Shown here: positions 10,982 through 21,995 of the stretch, piece by piece
How the letters are laid out: the number at the start of each line of letters is the position of its first letter
Numbering within the stretch: the stretch's first letter is position 1
Assembly (NCBI GenBank): GCA_034620365.1
Contig: JAQGEQ010000380.1
Span: 1,426,001 to 1,490,000 of the forward strand
Origin: Pegea sp. RAD2-039
Taxonomy: Eukaryota; Chordata; Thaliacea; Salpida; Salpidae
Length of the DNA stretch: 64,000 bases
Direction of reading: 5' to 3'
Notes under the pieces: model-generated
What the model was told of the DNA's origin: nothing
What the model saw: the letters and a program-made list of their open reading frames with translations, nothing else
Databases searched by the model: none
Translations under genes and position numbers: made by a program

Positions 10982-13900
10982 TGCCATCTAAAGTTAACAA
11001 TATATTTAGTTATATTAAAAAATATTAGACATTAATAAATTTAAATAGATAAAAATAGGATCTAGTATTTTTATTATACATTTAGTAAATATAAACTTAT
11101 TGTTAAATACCATGACATAGTATTTTTCTAAATTTACCATAAAAAATAGAGCTTTGAAACAAAACTAATTATAAGTTTAAGAAATAAAATTTAAGATAAA
11201 ATTTAGATAAAATCTAAATTTGGAAAGATAAAATGAATAACAAAAACAGAAAATACTTCTAAATTCAAACTTGCTGCTTATATAACAAAAATTACAAAAC
11301 AATTTCTAAATTTATTATCCAAAATTTCCACTTTCGTAATAAAATATTTCTTAAAAATAGACAGAATAACAATCAGAAAAAATCTTATTTTCTTAATTTA
11401 AAGAAGCTAACTTGAAAAAATAGAAATATTCAAGAAAATATTTTCTTGAAAAGATTCAAGATGTAAAAAGATAATTATAAAAGCTAGATTGAAATGAGGA
11501 AGAAACTTAAAGCAAAAAATTTAAATAAAAATTGATAAAATATTTGAAAATTAAATCCTGTTAAAGAAAATGTTTCAAAGAAACATCTAACATTTTGATA
11601 ACATTGTCAAGTTATGGAAATATATATAAATAATAAAGAAAGATACTAAAATAATGTTGATAAATGAATAAAGAATCTATAACAAGGTTAACTAATTCAT
11701 TGAATCATAAGAATCTGAGATAAAGTGGTAAACAGAATCTCTAGCGCCTCAAGTGTTCAATTTATACAAATAGAAAACAGGATTTTAGAAACTAATCAAC
11801 TGGTCATATATAAGATCACTTTTTTGAGAAATTTTAGGGGCTTATTTCCATCATCTATATAAATAAAATAGACTAGAGGAGTCAAGTCAAGGTTTTAATC
11901 CATGGTCGAAGACTCTATTCCACCAAATATCGGACGCGATAATTATTTACCCAGCTATTGGAAGTAGTGTCATTATGTTTAAGTTGCTTCGATAAAAGTA
12001 AAGATTATGGAAGTAAACTCAGACAGACAATCTACAATCAGTTAGCCTCGATGCTTATACGAGGAGTATGCATATAGCTAGCTTGCACATAGTGATGGTG
12101 GCAGAAGATGACATCTGAAACCCATAGTCATGATTCCGCTTATAAGCGGGCCAGAATATAGGTCATCTTCGCCTGACGTGGAGTCGATAACAGCACCTGG
12201 CAGCAAAAAGTATATTGAAAATAAAATAACCTGAGTTTGGTGAAATTCTGTTGAACTGAAAACCTGGAAGCAATACAGAAAAAAATTATTTTATTTTTTA
12301 TCAACATCTAAATATACAGTTGAAAGGTAGCTGAATAGTTCCTGATTTAAAAGGCAAAATCTACTGGAGCTGCAAGAAACTATTTGAAGATATTACTGTC
12401 CTAGAATAATCGTTTCAAAAATTTGGCGTCGAAATGACTCGATGTAAAATCTAAAAACTTACTTTTGATTTGTGGCAAAATGACCTAAAAAAAACCATCA
12501 ACAGCATACTGAAGACTTCAAACTCTACAGATAGTTGTCTCTACAACTACTTACTCAAGTATAATCTATAATCCACAGTTAAGGGGAATTTTACTTTTTG
12601 CTACAAATATTTAGGATACCTCCAATAAATGCATTTTTCCCGAAACCAAAACTAATGGAAGATTTTCCATTTTCGCAAAACACATTTAAACACATATGTA
12701 TTCAGTATTTGCACATGAAGCAAAATTGACTGGATCTATCCTTTGTACTGATTATTTGAAAGAGTTGTCAATTGTCTGACCTTTTCCTTTTCCTTTGACT
12801 CAGTACTTGCACAAAATGGTTTGAGAATAGTAGTAAGGATGTCAATTTCTACAGTTATATTATATTTTAAATATTTAATTGATTCAAAAACTCTTAAGTG
12901 GTTCCAATGCAAAAAACACTTTTAATAGAGACAGTAGAACTAACAATTGCGCCAAAGCCTCCTATAAAATAGTATAAACTAGTATAAGGATATTAAACCA
13001 AATATCCATTTGCTTGGAATCCTATAAACAGCTAGAAATGAAAATCATTAAGAGATTGATTACTGAAAAGCGATCTAAAAATTTTAAAGAAAACTAATAA
13101 AAGTAGATGATCAATAATTTTAACACTTAGGATTGTCTCTTCTTTTGTTAATCGTGTCTTGTACAAAGCGGGAAGTTCCAGGTGGACACATATTGTCGAC
13201 AATGAAAAATCTATAAAAAGCCCAGGTAGAAGGGCCCTGTAAGTCTGGCTAATGACAACACTTCTAGGAGACGCAAAAATCTTAATTTGAAGCAGGAGCC
13301 TCGTAGGCAGTTTGTCATTACTTTCAGTGTCGTTTTTGAAACTCCTGCGACGCCAGCTGCATCAGTTTCTCTGTTCTGCTTCTGGTTGGCGTGGAGAGTA
13401 GAATCCTGTTGCATGGGTAACAACTGGACCTTTATAACTTTTGTCCTGGTATGTATGTATGGCTGTTTAAGGCCAAAGCAGACCAAAAAGAGAATTGTTT
13501 TTTATAAAATTTTAAATTTAAACGAAATATGAATATTAGTAAAACTTTATTACTTGGTTTTGTTTGGTATACTTGAAAGCTATACAAATGATGTTTTATT
13601 TCTGACAAATCAACAGGTGTACAAAAGTTTGTGTCAATAAACAAACTATAAATTAAAATGATTTTTCTGAATCAAGTTCCATTTCAGGCAAATGTTGCAT
13701 GAAATCTGCTACTTGCTGTTACACATACGAGGGTTTACAACTACTTTTTTTCTAACTTGAATTTAGAAACTATATTTCATAAACCAGAAACTTATCTTCA
13801 CATTTTACTCGAAAGCAAAGTAATCTATATTTTTCTGAAAAAATCCGTAAAAGTAGAAAATTATTCTATTAGAGTTTCTAAAACTTGATAAGCTCAAAAT

Positions 13901-14170
13901 TTTCTATTACATTCTAAAATGTCATTTGGATTATATTCAAACCTTTAGGAATGAAAATATTCTAAACTTTGTTTTCTTATAGCCGATGAAGCTAGTGTCT
14001 AAATCCCTATCACTAAAACCAAAGATTTCTTTAACTTTCCCAACTGATGCTTAAATTTTAAAGTTACAAAAATAAAAACAAAAGTTCTTATTTGCATAAA
14101 ACTTGTATTGATTGTTGGTTTAAACTTTGTGTTTTTAATACTCTTAAAATAAATAAGATAATAAATTTAT
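10982..14170. other. Intergenic region with a structured patch and a GC-richer patch
   Basis: Mostly AT-rich without recognisable coding. Two patches stand out. One is 11930-12210, of higher complexity, containing a nested inverted repeat (separate entry). The other is 13140-13490, GC-richer, with open frames on both strands but no recognisable protein. The upstream exons of the minus-strand hypothetical gene may lie here. Confidence 0.4.
12100..12173. other. Nested inverted repeat, possible structured RNA
   Basis: The outer arms GGCAGAAGATGAC (12100-12112) and GTCATCTTCGCC (12162-12173) pair over 12 bp with one bulged A. Inside, CCGCTTATAAGCGG (12136-12149) is a perfect 14-bp palindrome. 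The element could fold as a long hairpin with an internal hairpin. It matches none of the common snRNA, SRP or RNase P motifs I know; a DNA-level element or a transposon remnant is equally possible. Confidence 0.35.
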
Positions 14171-17100
14171 CTAATCAACTTTAACAGATTTGCGCGTAAA
14201 ATATTGCTTTTGTAAAAATTCTACAACCAATTTTTCACAAAATAGTGTCAACAAAAATACAACAATCAGACAACAGCAACCTACAAACACATGAATCAGT
14301 TTAGGAATCCAACCAACAGAAGAAGAAAAGTAAAACTCAGAGGATAAACAAATAACTGATGAAAGAATTAGAGAGAGAATGACAAACTTGTTTGGAATAA
14401 TCCCTCTTAAAGGAGATTGCATAATCTTTGAGTCTTTGTAATATCTGAAAAGTTTTGAAATGAATGAAGAGATGAGACTGGAACAGAAGGACTAACTTGT
14501 GTATGTAAATTAAACTATGAATAATTCTTGCAACCATATTTAAACAATTTGCAAAGATAAATCCAACACTTCCAAACCAAGAAGTGAAATAAAAAGATGA
14601 AATTAGAAAGATTGTGGAAAAGATGAACATTTTTCGGTTATACCTAAATACAAAAGATGATAAAAACCAACCAGTAGACAGTAGACAACCAGCTAGTAAC
14701 CACTTAGCAACCACCCACTAGTACCTGTCAATCTGTTCTGGTCCATGGCAGCAAACACAAAGCACTCTGTGGTTCCATTGACAGCAATCAACAAAACATA
14801 AAAACAATAAGTTTGAAGCAACGTAGGTCCTGAACCTGCAACAACTGGTTACCACGACAACCAGTGACCATGACAACCAATCACCTGACGACAACAGTTG
14901 ACCTCCATACAAATCTAAAAGCAACTTGGAATAAGGAAGTCCAAACGCTAAAATGATTCCCGCCACTAACATCACGAATCGTAGAAGACAGAAAAGAACT
15001 TGTGACGTCATCAACTGATTGTCCTGACAACACACCAAGCTACCACTAACCAGCATCAGTAGTGACTAATTGCAACTAACTACGTCATCATGTCGCGCGA
15101 CAACACCGCGCTTCAACATCTTGGCGAAAAACAAATAAAAACTTTCTTCAATTGGCAAAAAGATGAATCGCGCTGCGAGGGACCCCAAGTTGTTGATGAC
15201 GTCATAAACCCCCTGATCAGAGAAACTCAACACATCGAGAACCGTCATGACGTAACGTTCACCTGCAGATGATAGTAATGACGTAGCAGTCGCGTTGATG
15301 ACGTCATCACCTTCTGTGAGAACTTGTTTCAAAATCGATTGTTTGAAGAAACTGAAAGTGAGGCTAGAAGCGTCGCGATCAAACCAAACGCCATCTACTG
15401 GCGACGGTAGTGTTTCAGAGAGATGAAGTAGAGGGAGATCGCGTTTCTGGCGCTTTTTGTCGCTTAGCAACCACAAAAAGTATCCGTAGTAGGCCATGAT
15501 GTGAACAATGCAGTGAGCAGCCTGTTGATAGGAGTTAGAGGAGTTTTGGGGAGTTTAAGGACTCACTTGGGCGACACAGAAGCAAAGAAGACCCCATTGA
15601 GGTCTAAAAGTGATGAGGAAGATTATGAGAAGACATTTAACGATCATAGCAGTTCCCTCTGTGATTACTTTCAATTTAATGAAAAGATTACTTTGAGCTA
15701 AAACCCAAAGTGGCTCAATTACAAGTTGGAGCCAAGCAAAGAAGCCAAATATGAAAACAGAGAACGAATAATAGGGAATGGTGACGTCATCAGGGGTCTT
15801 CAACATCCGAGTCCAGATGTAGGAGAGAAGAAGGAAGTTAAAGAAGCCAACTGGAACTCTGACGACAATTTTCAATTTCGATTTCGGTTGCTAAGCAACA
15901 AGTTTCACTTACGAGCACCAAATAAGGTTGGTGGTAAGCTTCCAGTGGCTTCGATTATCACTAAGACATGCTCTAAAGTAAAAAGGTTTAATTGAGACGG
16001 TCAGTTGAGGGACAGGTGGTTGGTGGACACCTTCTGAATGCTTCTCGGGACAGAAAGAGGATTGTTTGATGAAGAAGAGTTAGTCGGACGTTAACGATGC
16101 CGAGAAGTTCACTTTGAATGTAACGAAGAGTGATTGCATTTGTGATGAAGGTTAAAACACGAAATGATAACTAAAAACAAAATGGTCGTTTTAATTTATG
16201 GCCTGGACGCGACAAAACACGTGAAAACGGTGATTTAATTGTTTGTTGGCGTGGATTTTGTACAATGTGCCGAGGCCACCTTGTTTAGTGGAAATATTGT
16301 AGAAGACTGTAGCGACGCGCGAATGTAACAACGCCATCGAGCACATGATGCAAGGTTCATGTGATAAGTATACATCAAGTCCTTTAGCGATGTAGTAATC
16401 ATCAGAAGAAGAATATGAATGATGAAACAATCCATGAAAATCAGAAAGATCAGAAGTTGAATGCTTTAAAAGTGAAATATTACTTCCTCCATGTTGAGAC
16501 TTTGCCAACAGATCCAAACCAACCATGACAGAATGAAGCAACGGCCTACCAGTGGTCAGATTTGAATCTATTTGTGGACCACTTGCTTGCGCTAGCACCT
16601 TGTTATTTGCTGGATCAACTATTCTGATGACGTCAGAGCAGATGACGTCATGTTGGTTGGAAGTGAGTAAGGTGGTCGTCATGAGGTGATGTTCGATGAT
16701 TTGTAACTGATCTTGAGTAAAGCAAGTAGCAGATAGAAGTTGTTCAAGTTGTTTGTCCTCGTGGAAAGAGACAGACCAGAAGTTTTTGGTCAATTCAAAC
16801 TGATGTCTGGTCAAGGGTACTTTAAAGGGCACTGATGTACGGTACAATGGTCCGATGAATGATTTGATCTTTGTGATGTGATCTTTTGAAGATGAACTTT
16901 CAGATAAAAAGTCTTGGATGTCTTGTTTGCTGTGAATTGATTCAACGAGGACAATCACATGAAGTTGGTTTTGCTTCATCATGACACGTTTAAGATGAGG
17001 AAGATTACTGATCGAAAGATGAGTTGATAACAACTTCATTAACTTACAAGTTTGCTTTTTATCTTTAATCTCAGATGCAAATACTTCTCCTAATTGTAAG

Positions 17101-17431
17101 TTTGCTTCAGTAGCAAATAGTTGGTCGTTTGCGATGTATTTCAACTGAAAATCAAACTTCAGTTTTTTCTTTTCTGGTTCTTTTTCCATTTTCAAGAATT
17201 TTTAACACAAATTATTATGAAAAAAAATAGAAGCTGATGAGAAGACTACACTGAAAGTCTGAAAGTTTCAAACTGAAATGGAATTTAGAAATTATCAAAA
17301 TATACAAATAATTAAAAGATGAAAGTAAATTGAAAGCAGAAGTTTTGTGTTTCAATCAAACTTACCTGTAACAACATATTATAAGAAGCAAGTTTTGAGG
17401 TTTGTAACAAAACTGAATCAGCTTTCGACAT
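14171..17431 (-). CDS. RFT1: RFT1, Man5GlcNAc2-PP-dolichol ER flippase-associated protein
   Basis: Multi-span ER membrane protein of N-glycosylation, linked to the Man5GlcNAc2-PP-dolichol step. Exon 1 (17366-17431) encodes [20 protein letters not shown] plus LQ. Exon 2 (16031-16170) continues [20 protein letters not shown] and ends REAFR. Exon 3 (15913-15972) gives [16 protein letters not shown]. Later exons contain [115 protein letters not shown] and [17 protein letters not shown], all diagnostic of RFT1. Introns are short apart from intron 1 (16171-17365), which holds the whole ADAT3 gene on the same strand. A strong acceptor (TTTTCTGTTTTCAG) ends 20 nt before the ATG. The GTF2F1 stop is about 120 nt upstream, suggesting co-transcription. 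Confidence 0.93.
16191..17189 (-). CDS. ADAT3: ADAT3, non-catalytic subunit of tRNA adenosine-34 deaminase
   Basis: Partner of ADAT2 in the A34-to-inosine tRNA editing heterodimer. This is a single-exon ORF of 332 codons from the ATG at 17187-17189; an in-frame TTG two codons earlier is unlikely to be used. The deaminase fold lies at about residues 200-325. It has [11 protein letters not shown] where an active deaminase has HAE, so the catalytic glutamate is replaced by valine, as known for ADAT3/Tad3. The zinc motif [15 protein letters not shown] is intact. The N-terminal half, with [20 protein letters not shown], fits the ADAT3-specific domain. The gene sits entirely in intron 1 of RFT1 in the same orientation. 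No clear acceptor or promoter was seen directly upstream, so it may use its own promoter or share the RFT1 5' end. Its 3' UTR must be very short: the RFT1 exon 2 acceptor is about 20 nt past the stop. Confidence 0.95.
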   Translation of the reverse strand: MEKEPEKKKLKFDFQLKYIANDQLFATEANLQLGEVFASEIKDKKQTCKLMKLLSTHLSISNLPHLKRVMMKQNQLHVIVLVESIHSKQDIQDFLSESSSSKDHITKIKSFIGPLYRTSVPFKVPLTRHQFELTKNFWSVSFHEDKQLEQLLSATCFTQDQLQIIEHHLMTTTLLTSNQHDVICSDVIRIVDPANNKVLAQASGPQIDSNLTTGRPLLHSVMVGLDLLAKSQHGGSNISLLKHSTSDLSDFHGLFHHSYSSSDDYYIAKGLDVYLSHEPCIMCSMALLHSRVATVFYNISTKQGGLGTLYKIHANKQLNHRFHVFCRVQAIN

Positions 17432-17549
17432 TTTTAACAAATTCCTAACTCCTGAAAACAGAAAATTTCGAGATGAGATTTACAATTGAAAAAATTTCAA
17501 CAAATAAAAACACCAGAGGGGGGTAAAGAGTCACGAAATATTTACATCG
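17432..17549 (-). promoter_or_regulatory. Short intercistronic spacer, GTF2F1 to RFT1
   Basis: Between the GTF2F1 stop and the RFT1 ATG. In the sense direction it contains a CT-run, T-rich tracts and TTTTCTGTTTTCAG at 17452-17465, followed by a 20-nt leader. No AATAAA is present on the sense strand. This is what an operon spacer with a trans-splice acceptor would look like; a short 5' UTR intron is the alternative. Confidence 0.55.
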
Positions 17550-19663
17550 TCAGTTTTTCAAATACAAATACATCTTTCCATTGATTGAAGTCTTCTGTAA
17601 GCTCATAGTCCGCAAGATACCAGCAATATGCTCGCCTATAACCGACTTATGAATGCCAGTCGATCGAAACTTCTTCAAGAGCTTTGGTATAGTAATTGGT
17701 TTATGAGTAAGTACTCGACGAACTGCTTCAGAAGTTATGACGTTTGCAGGTGATGATGCATCTTTACTAAAACCAGCAGATGGACCAGGAGCAGAGGTGG
17801 TAGAAGTCGGGTTAGGTTTTTGTCGTTTGTTGTTCTTCACAGGTGAATCTAATCCTCGTTTACCAAGTTTGCTAGTTTTGTTGCTAGAAGATGTGGATGG
17901 TGTTGAAGTAGTTGAAGATTTTGTAGATGATACTGAAGTAGAAGATCCTTTCTTATCAGTAGTAAGAGTCTTTGTTCCTCCTGATGCAGAAGAATCTTTT
18001 TTCGATTTATTCTTCACCTGTAACAAAGCACTCTTCGCTAAATTTTCATCTGCTTCGATCCCTTCAAGATCGGATCCACCGGAAGACTCATCTTTAACTG
18101 CCGTCAACTTTTCTTTAATCTTTGCATCTTCTTCATCACTTGAAGATGAATCATCTAACTCATCAAGACCTTTCGGAGCGATTCTTTCATCGACTCCTTC
18201 TTCGTTGTCACTGCTAACATCACTCTCATACGCGATTTCCACACCTTCGCGTTCTCCATCATCTGAATCTTCCTTTGCTTCAGTTTCTTCTTCTTTTTCC
18301 TTCTTAACGCGTTTACGCCCGCTTTTTTTGCTGACGTCATCATCATCATCATCACTCATGATGCCTACGTCATCAAAATCGTCATGAATCAGCAAATCGC
18401 CTTTTTTCTGCACGAGTGGTTTCGAGCCAGTGACGTCATCAGCACCGTCATCATCATTGGCTTCCATGTGGAGACGTTTACGAGCCATAAAGTTAAGATG
18501 ATTGACAATTTTATCGCGTTTACCCCACGCAGCCTCTGCTTCTTCATCCGTTAGTGTCCTATGTGAGATTTTTCGTGTGAAATTACACCAGTCTTTAATA
18601 GGGTGGGCCTCAAATGTGTGGTCCGGGCGTTGCATAAGGACAAAATACATGGACCCTTCGCCAATGCCTCCTTCTTTTTTGCCGTGGTAGCTTTTTTGGA
18701 CTAATTTTGGTTTCATGTCCATCTTTTTATCGTCCATAGGTATTTGAAAACTTGAAACTGACAGATTCCAGGGCTGATCTGATATTTTAAAGTTTGATTT
18801 CTTCTTCCCATATTTCAATCTCTTTGCCTGTCAACAAATTCGTCGGATTATTCAAATGATAGATTTCAAAAGTAATTGGATGATTAGAAATTGAGTTTTG
18901 TTAACTTAGTGATTGTGATTTTAGTATTTGTTGTTACAATGAATTTAATAGTTTCTGTTCTTCTTTTTCCCAATAAAAATTTATAAAATATTTTCAAATA
19001 TCCAAAAAAATGAAAGTAAAAAAAGAAGATTAGATCTCAGATGAAGATTTACCTCTTCTCGACGCTTCTTACCGAACTCACTACCTTCTCCAAACTCTGG
19101 GAAGTTCATCTCATCATCAAATTGTTTTTTAGCACTTAGATCACGTGACAGAGAAGCTTTAGTCCATTTCTAAACAAATCAGAAGAAAGTTAGAAAGAAT
19201 AACAATAAGAAATTATAAAAAATTCCATAATAAGAAATATATTAAAAAGGATCAATAAAAAGTTATTTCTTATAAGTTAGATATTATATACATTCATTAT
19301 AAATATAAATTATTTAATTATAATTATACATAAAGTCAAAAAATAATTTTGAGTACTAAAGAGTTTGAAAATAAATTTACAATTTTTATGCAGTTTTTAA
19401 ATAAATATTATCAATAAATAAATGTTTATTAGCAGTATTTAAATTAAAACCTACATTTATATTATGATAGATAACATACAATGGATATAATAAAAATATA
19501 AAAACAAAATTTCTACAACATTTACTTTATAAAATTGAAAAGAATCAATTTTTTTGTAGTTTATACTTACTTTTATATCTACTTTATCACCAGAATTAAA
19601 TCTCATCACATTATATTTTCTAGAAGCACTTTTTGGTACAAACATTCTATATTCTTCCCCCAT
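17550..19663 (-). CDS. GTF2F1: GTF2F1, TFIIF alpha subunit (RAP74)
   Basis: Large subunit of general transcription factor IIF, which binds RNA polymerase II with TFIIF beta. Three exons: 19571-19663 (ATG at 19661-19663, EYRMFVPKSASRKYNVMRF), 19053-19169 (KWTKASLSRDLSAKKQF, then GSEFGKKRREE) and 17550-18827. All join in phase 0 for about 495 codons. The N-terminal triple-barrel domain includes ISDQPWNLSV and GSMYFVLMQRPDHTFEAHPI. The middle is an acidic/serine/lysine disordered region of about 200 residues. The C-terminal winged helix (ITSEAVRRVLTHKPI, PKLLKKFRSTG), which binds FCP1 in other animals, is present. The gene ends in TGA at 17550-17552, and RFT1 starts about 120 nt downstream on the same strand with no AATAAA in between. 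The middle region overlaps CAT/GAT repeats. Confidence 0.95.
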
Positions 19664-21995
19664 ATTCAATTTCAAACTTTTTCAAGAAAAAAGTTACAAA
19701 ATTCTTTAACATAAAAACAATTAAGTAGTAAAAGTGAATGCTTATAAAGTTAAACAATTTTACATTTAAACGGCTATTATAATAAAAAATTGAAATTTGT
19801 GGCTGTACATAATTACATTACAAAAATTTTTATGTTCCCAAAAAAAAACTAGACAGGAAATATGTAGTGATGTAATCGTACAAATATCGTTTCCTGAATA
19901 AGTAGTACCTTATTAATCAAAGCTATCCCAAAAGTAAACAAATGGACTCTACTAGAAGAGAAATTAAAGCAGTTAATGCAGCCAAAAAAAATTTATCAGC
20001 TAAAATTAAAAGGTATTATCAGATTTTGACCACTTGTATAAGCCAGCAAATTTATAATAGAAAGATGGAAAATTTTCACTCAAACTTTTTTGGAATATTA
20101 ATTAATTCTGGTTTATAAGATAAACTTCTTTTAAAACAAATTAGAATACAAGAATAGTTTTTTTTATGTTTACTTTTATCGCAAAATTTTTCTACTTCTG
20201 CTTGATAAATTATTTAGGACTTATTATGTCCTTTGCAAGTATTAACATTAAACGGTTTTTATGAAATTTCACTTTGATTTTTCGAACAAACATGCAAGAT
20301 ATAATAATCTTTTTGCTATGAAATATATACAATAGATTTATTTGTATGATAATAATAATTTGTGAAGCAGTTATATACCATTACCTTAGTTGTTTATTTG
20401 ATTACTTTAAAAATCGGTTTAATAAAAATGCTGATATTATAATTTTTTAGTTGTTGTAGTTTCATACAGACACGTAAGTCAAACTCTGCTACCAAAGTTA
20501 AAAGTGTAGCTCTTTAAGATGATATCTTTCAGCAAGTCTATATTTTAAAAGAGTCTCAGGATATTGTGTAATCTAATCTTAAAGATACCCATTCAAAATT
20601 TAACATCTTTGCAATCACTGTTTCAATTGCTTCTTGGTGTTTGTATCTTCAACTTTTATTTTTCATTTTTTCTTTCTTTCTTATGAGTTTTTTAATAGAG
20701 TCTTTACGACAAGTGAAGCAAAATAACATAAATTATATATAAACCCAAAGTGTAATTTCGATATGACTCCAACGAGACTAGTAAATACTTGATAATACCA
20801 CCAACAGTAATAATGCCATTACTCATAATCATATATATAAGGTCATCATAGTGTATCATGATTGATACAGTTATTGTTACACTGCATGAACATATTTTTT
20901 AGAAATTTTGGTTTATTCCATTCAGAGCTTAATTTTGAATATAACATTTCAATTAAAATAATTATGATATCTTTAGAGCTTTTAAAGTTTAACATTTACA
21001 AAATTAAATGAAAATATCTTACCCTGAATGTGAAAAAAGTTAATAAATTTTCGCTAATGACTCATAAGATGTACGGAGATAATTTGACTTTTTAACCTAA
21101 TTTAAGCTGACAAAAAATCAGTGAAATAAAAAAAATAAAAAATTTTCATTAAAAAAAAGGAAACAAGTAGTTTAAAAGAATTACGTTGGGAACATTTGAA
21201 AAAACTCTAATTGCATTTTTTCTTATTAAAAGCCTTAGAAAATTAGTTTGATTCCACAAAATGTAGTCTTTTAGACAATCTTCCTATTTATTACAACTTC
21301 ATTTCCTTAATTACGTTTTTTTACATAATTGAACAAAAAAAATTTTCCTCAAATATTTCCTCTGTATAGAGAAATGTTTCAAAAAATCTTGGAATTTTTT
21401 TGGTATTTTGATTTGCCAACAGAATCCAATTACTGCAGATTTTTATATAATAATTATTTAACTATTATTATTTTACAAAGTAAAAAAGATTTGATAGAGA
21501 AAAAATAATAATTAATGATCTAAAAAAAGTAATTTTTTATTCTCGTTGTAATTATTTGTTGATTGTTGTATGAGTAATCTGTTTTTTTTTAATTTGAAAA
21601 GAATCTTAATCAATTTAAAAACTTTCTAAATTATTTTTTTGATCAGTTTCAAGCTTTAATTCAACTTTTGATACTTTTTTTTCTTCAAATTTTACTTTAT
21701 TTTTAATATCAATACCTTAATTTTTGATTAAAATTGTTTGTAATTAAACATAATTATAAATCTATAATATTAATTTATAAAATATTAATCACAATTAAGA
21801 AGAAATTGAATTAACTTTTATTTTTGAATTTTCAACAAAATCTTTTCGAGATAGATCAAAAAAGAGAAATTTGAAGAAAAAATAATTTTCAATATAAACT
21901 AAAGAAAGTTACGAGCTGTTTTCACATTAATAGTCTGCAAAGGTTCTTCAATCTTACTTCTAGTTTCAATATTTTTGAATGATTCAGGTAATTAA
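19664..21995. other. Divergent intergenic region between GTF2F1 and Pax
   Basis: Very AT-rich. It separates the 5' ends of GTF2F1 (-) and the Pax2/5/8-like gene (+), so it should hold both promoters. The only coding-like signal is the short candidate exon at 19941. No repeat array or RNA gene was recognised. Confidence 0.45.
19941..20011 (+). CDS. Possible orphan first exon (weak)
   Basis: An ATG opens about 24 codons (MDSTRREIKAVNAAKKNLSA, then KIKR) followed by a GTATTA donor. The lysine/alanine-rich helix resembles the N-terminus of 5-formyltetrahydrofolate cyclo-ligase (MTHFS), but no downstream MTHFS exon was found before Pax at 22 kb. It may be a degraded first exon, a gene with an unseen partner exon, or chance. 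Confidence 0.2.

Noticed and set aside
13211-13532. ORFs of 80-90 codons on both strands
   Set aside because: No domain, signal or splice context. Kept only as a composition anomaly, not called as genes.
17737-18387. 216-codon plus-strand ORF
   Set aside because: Antisense of the acidic/serine-rich region of GTF2F1; the repetitive GAT/TCT codons keep the opposite frame open.
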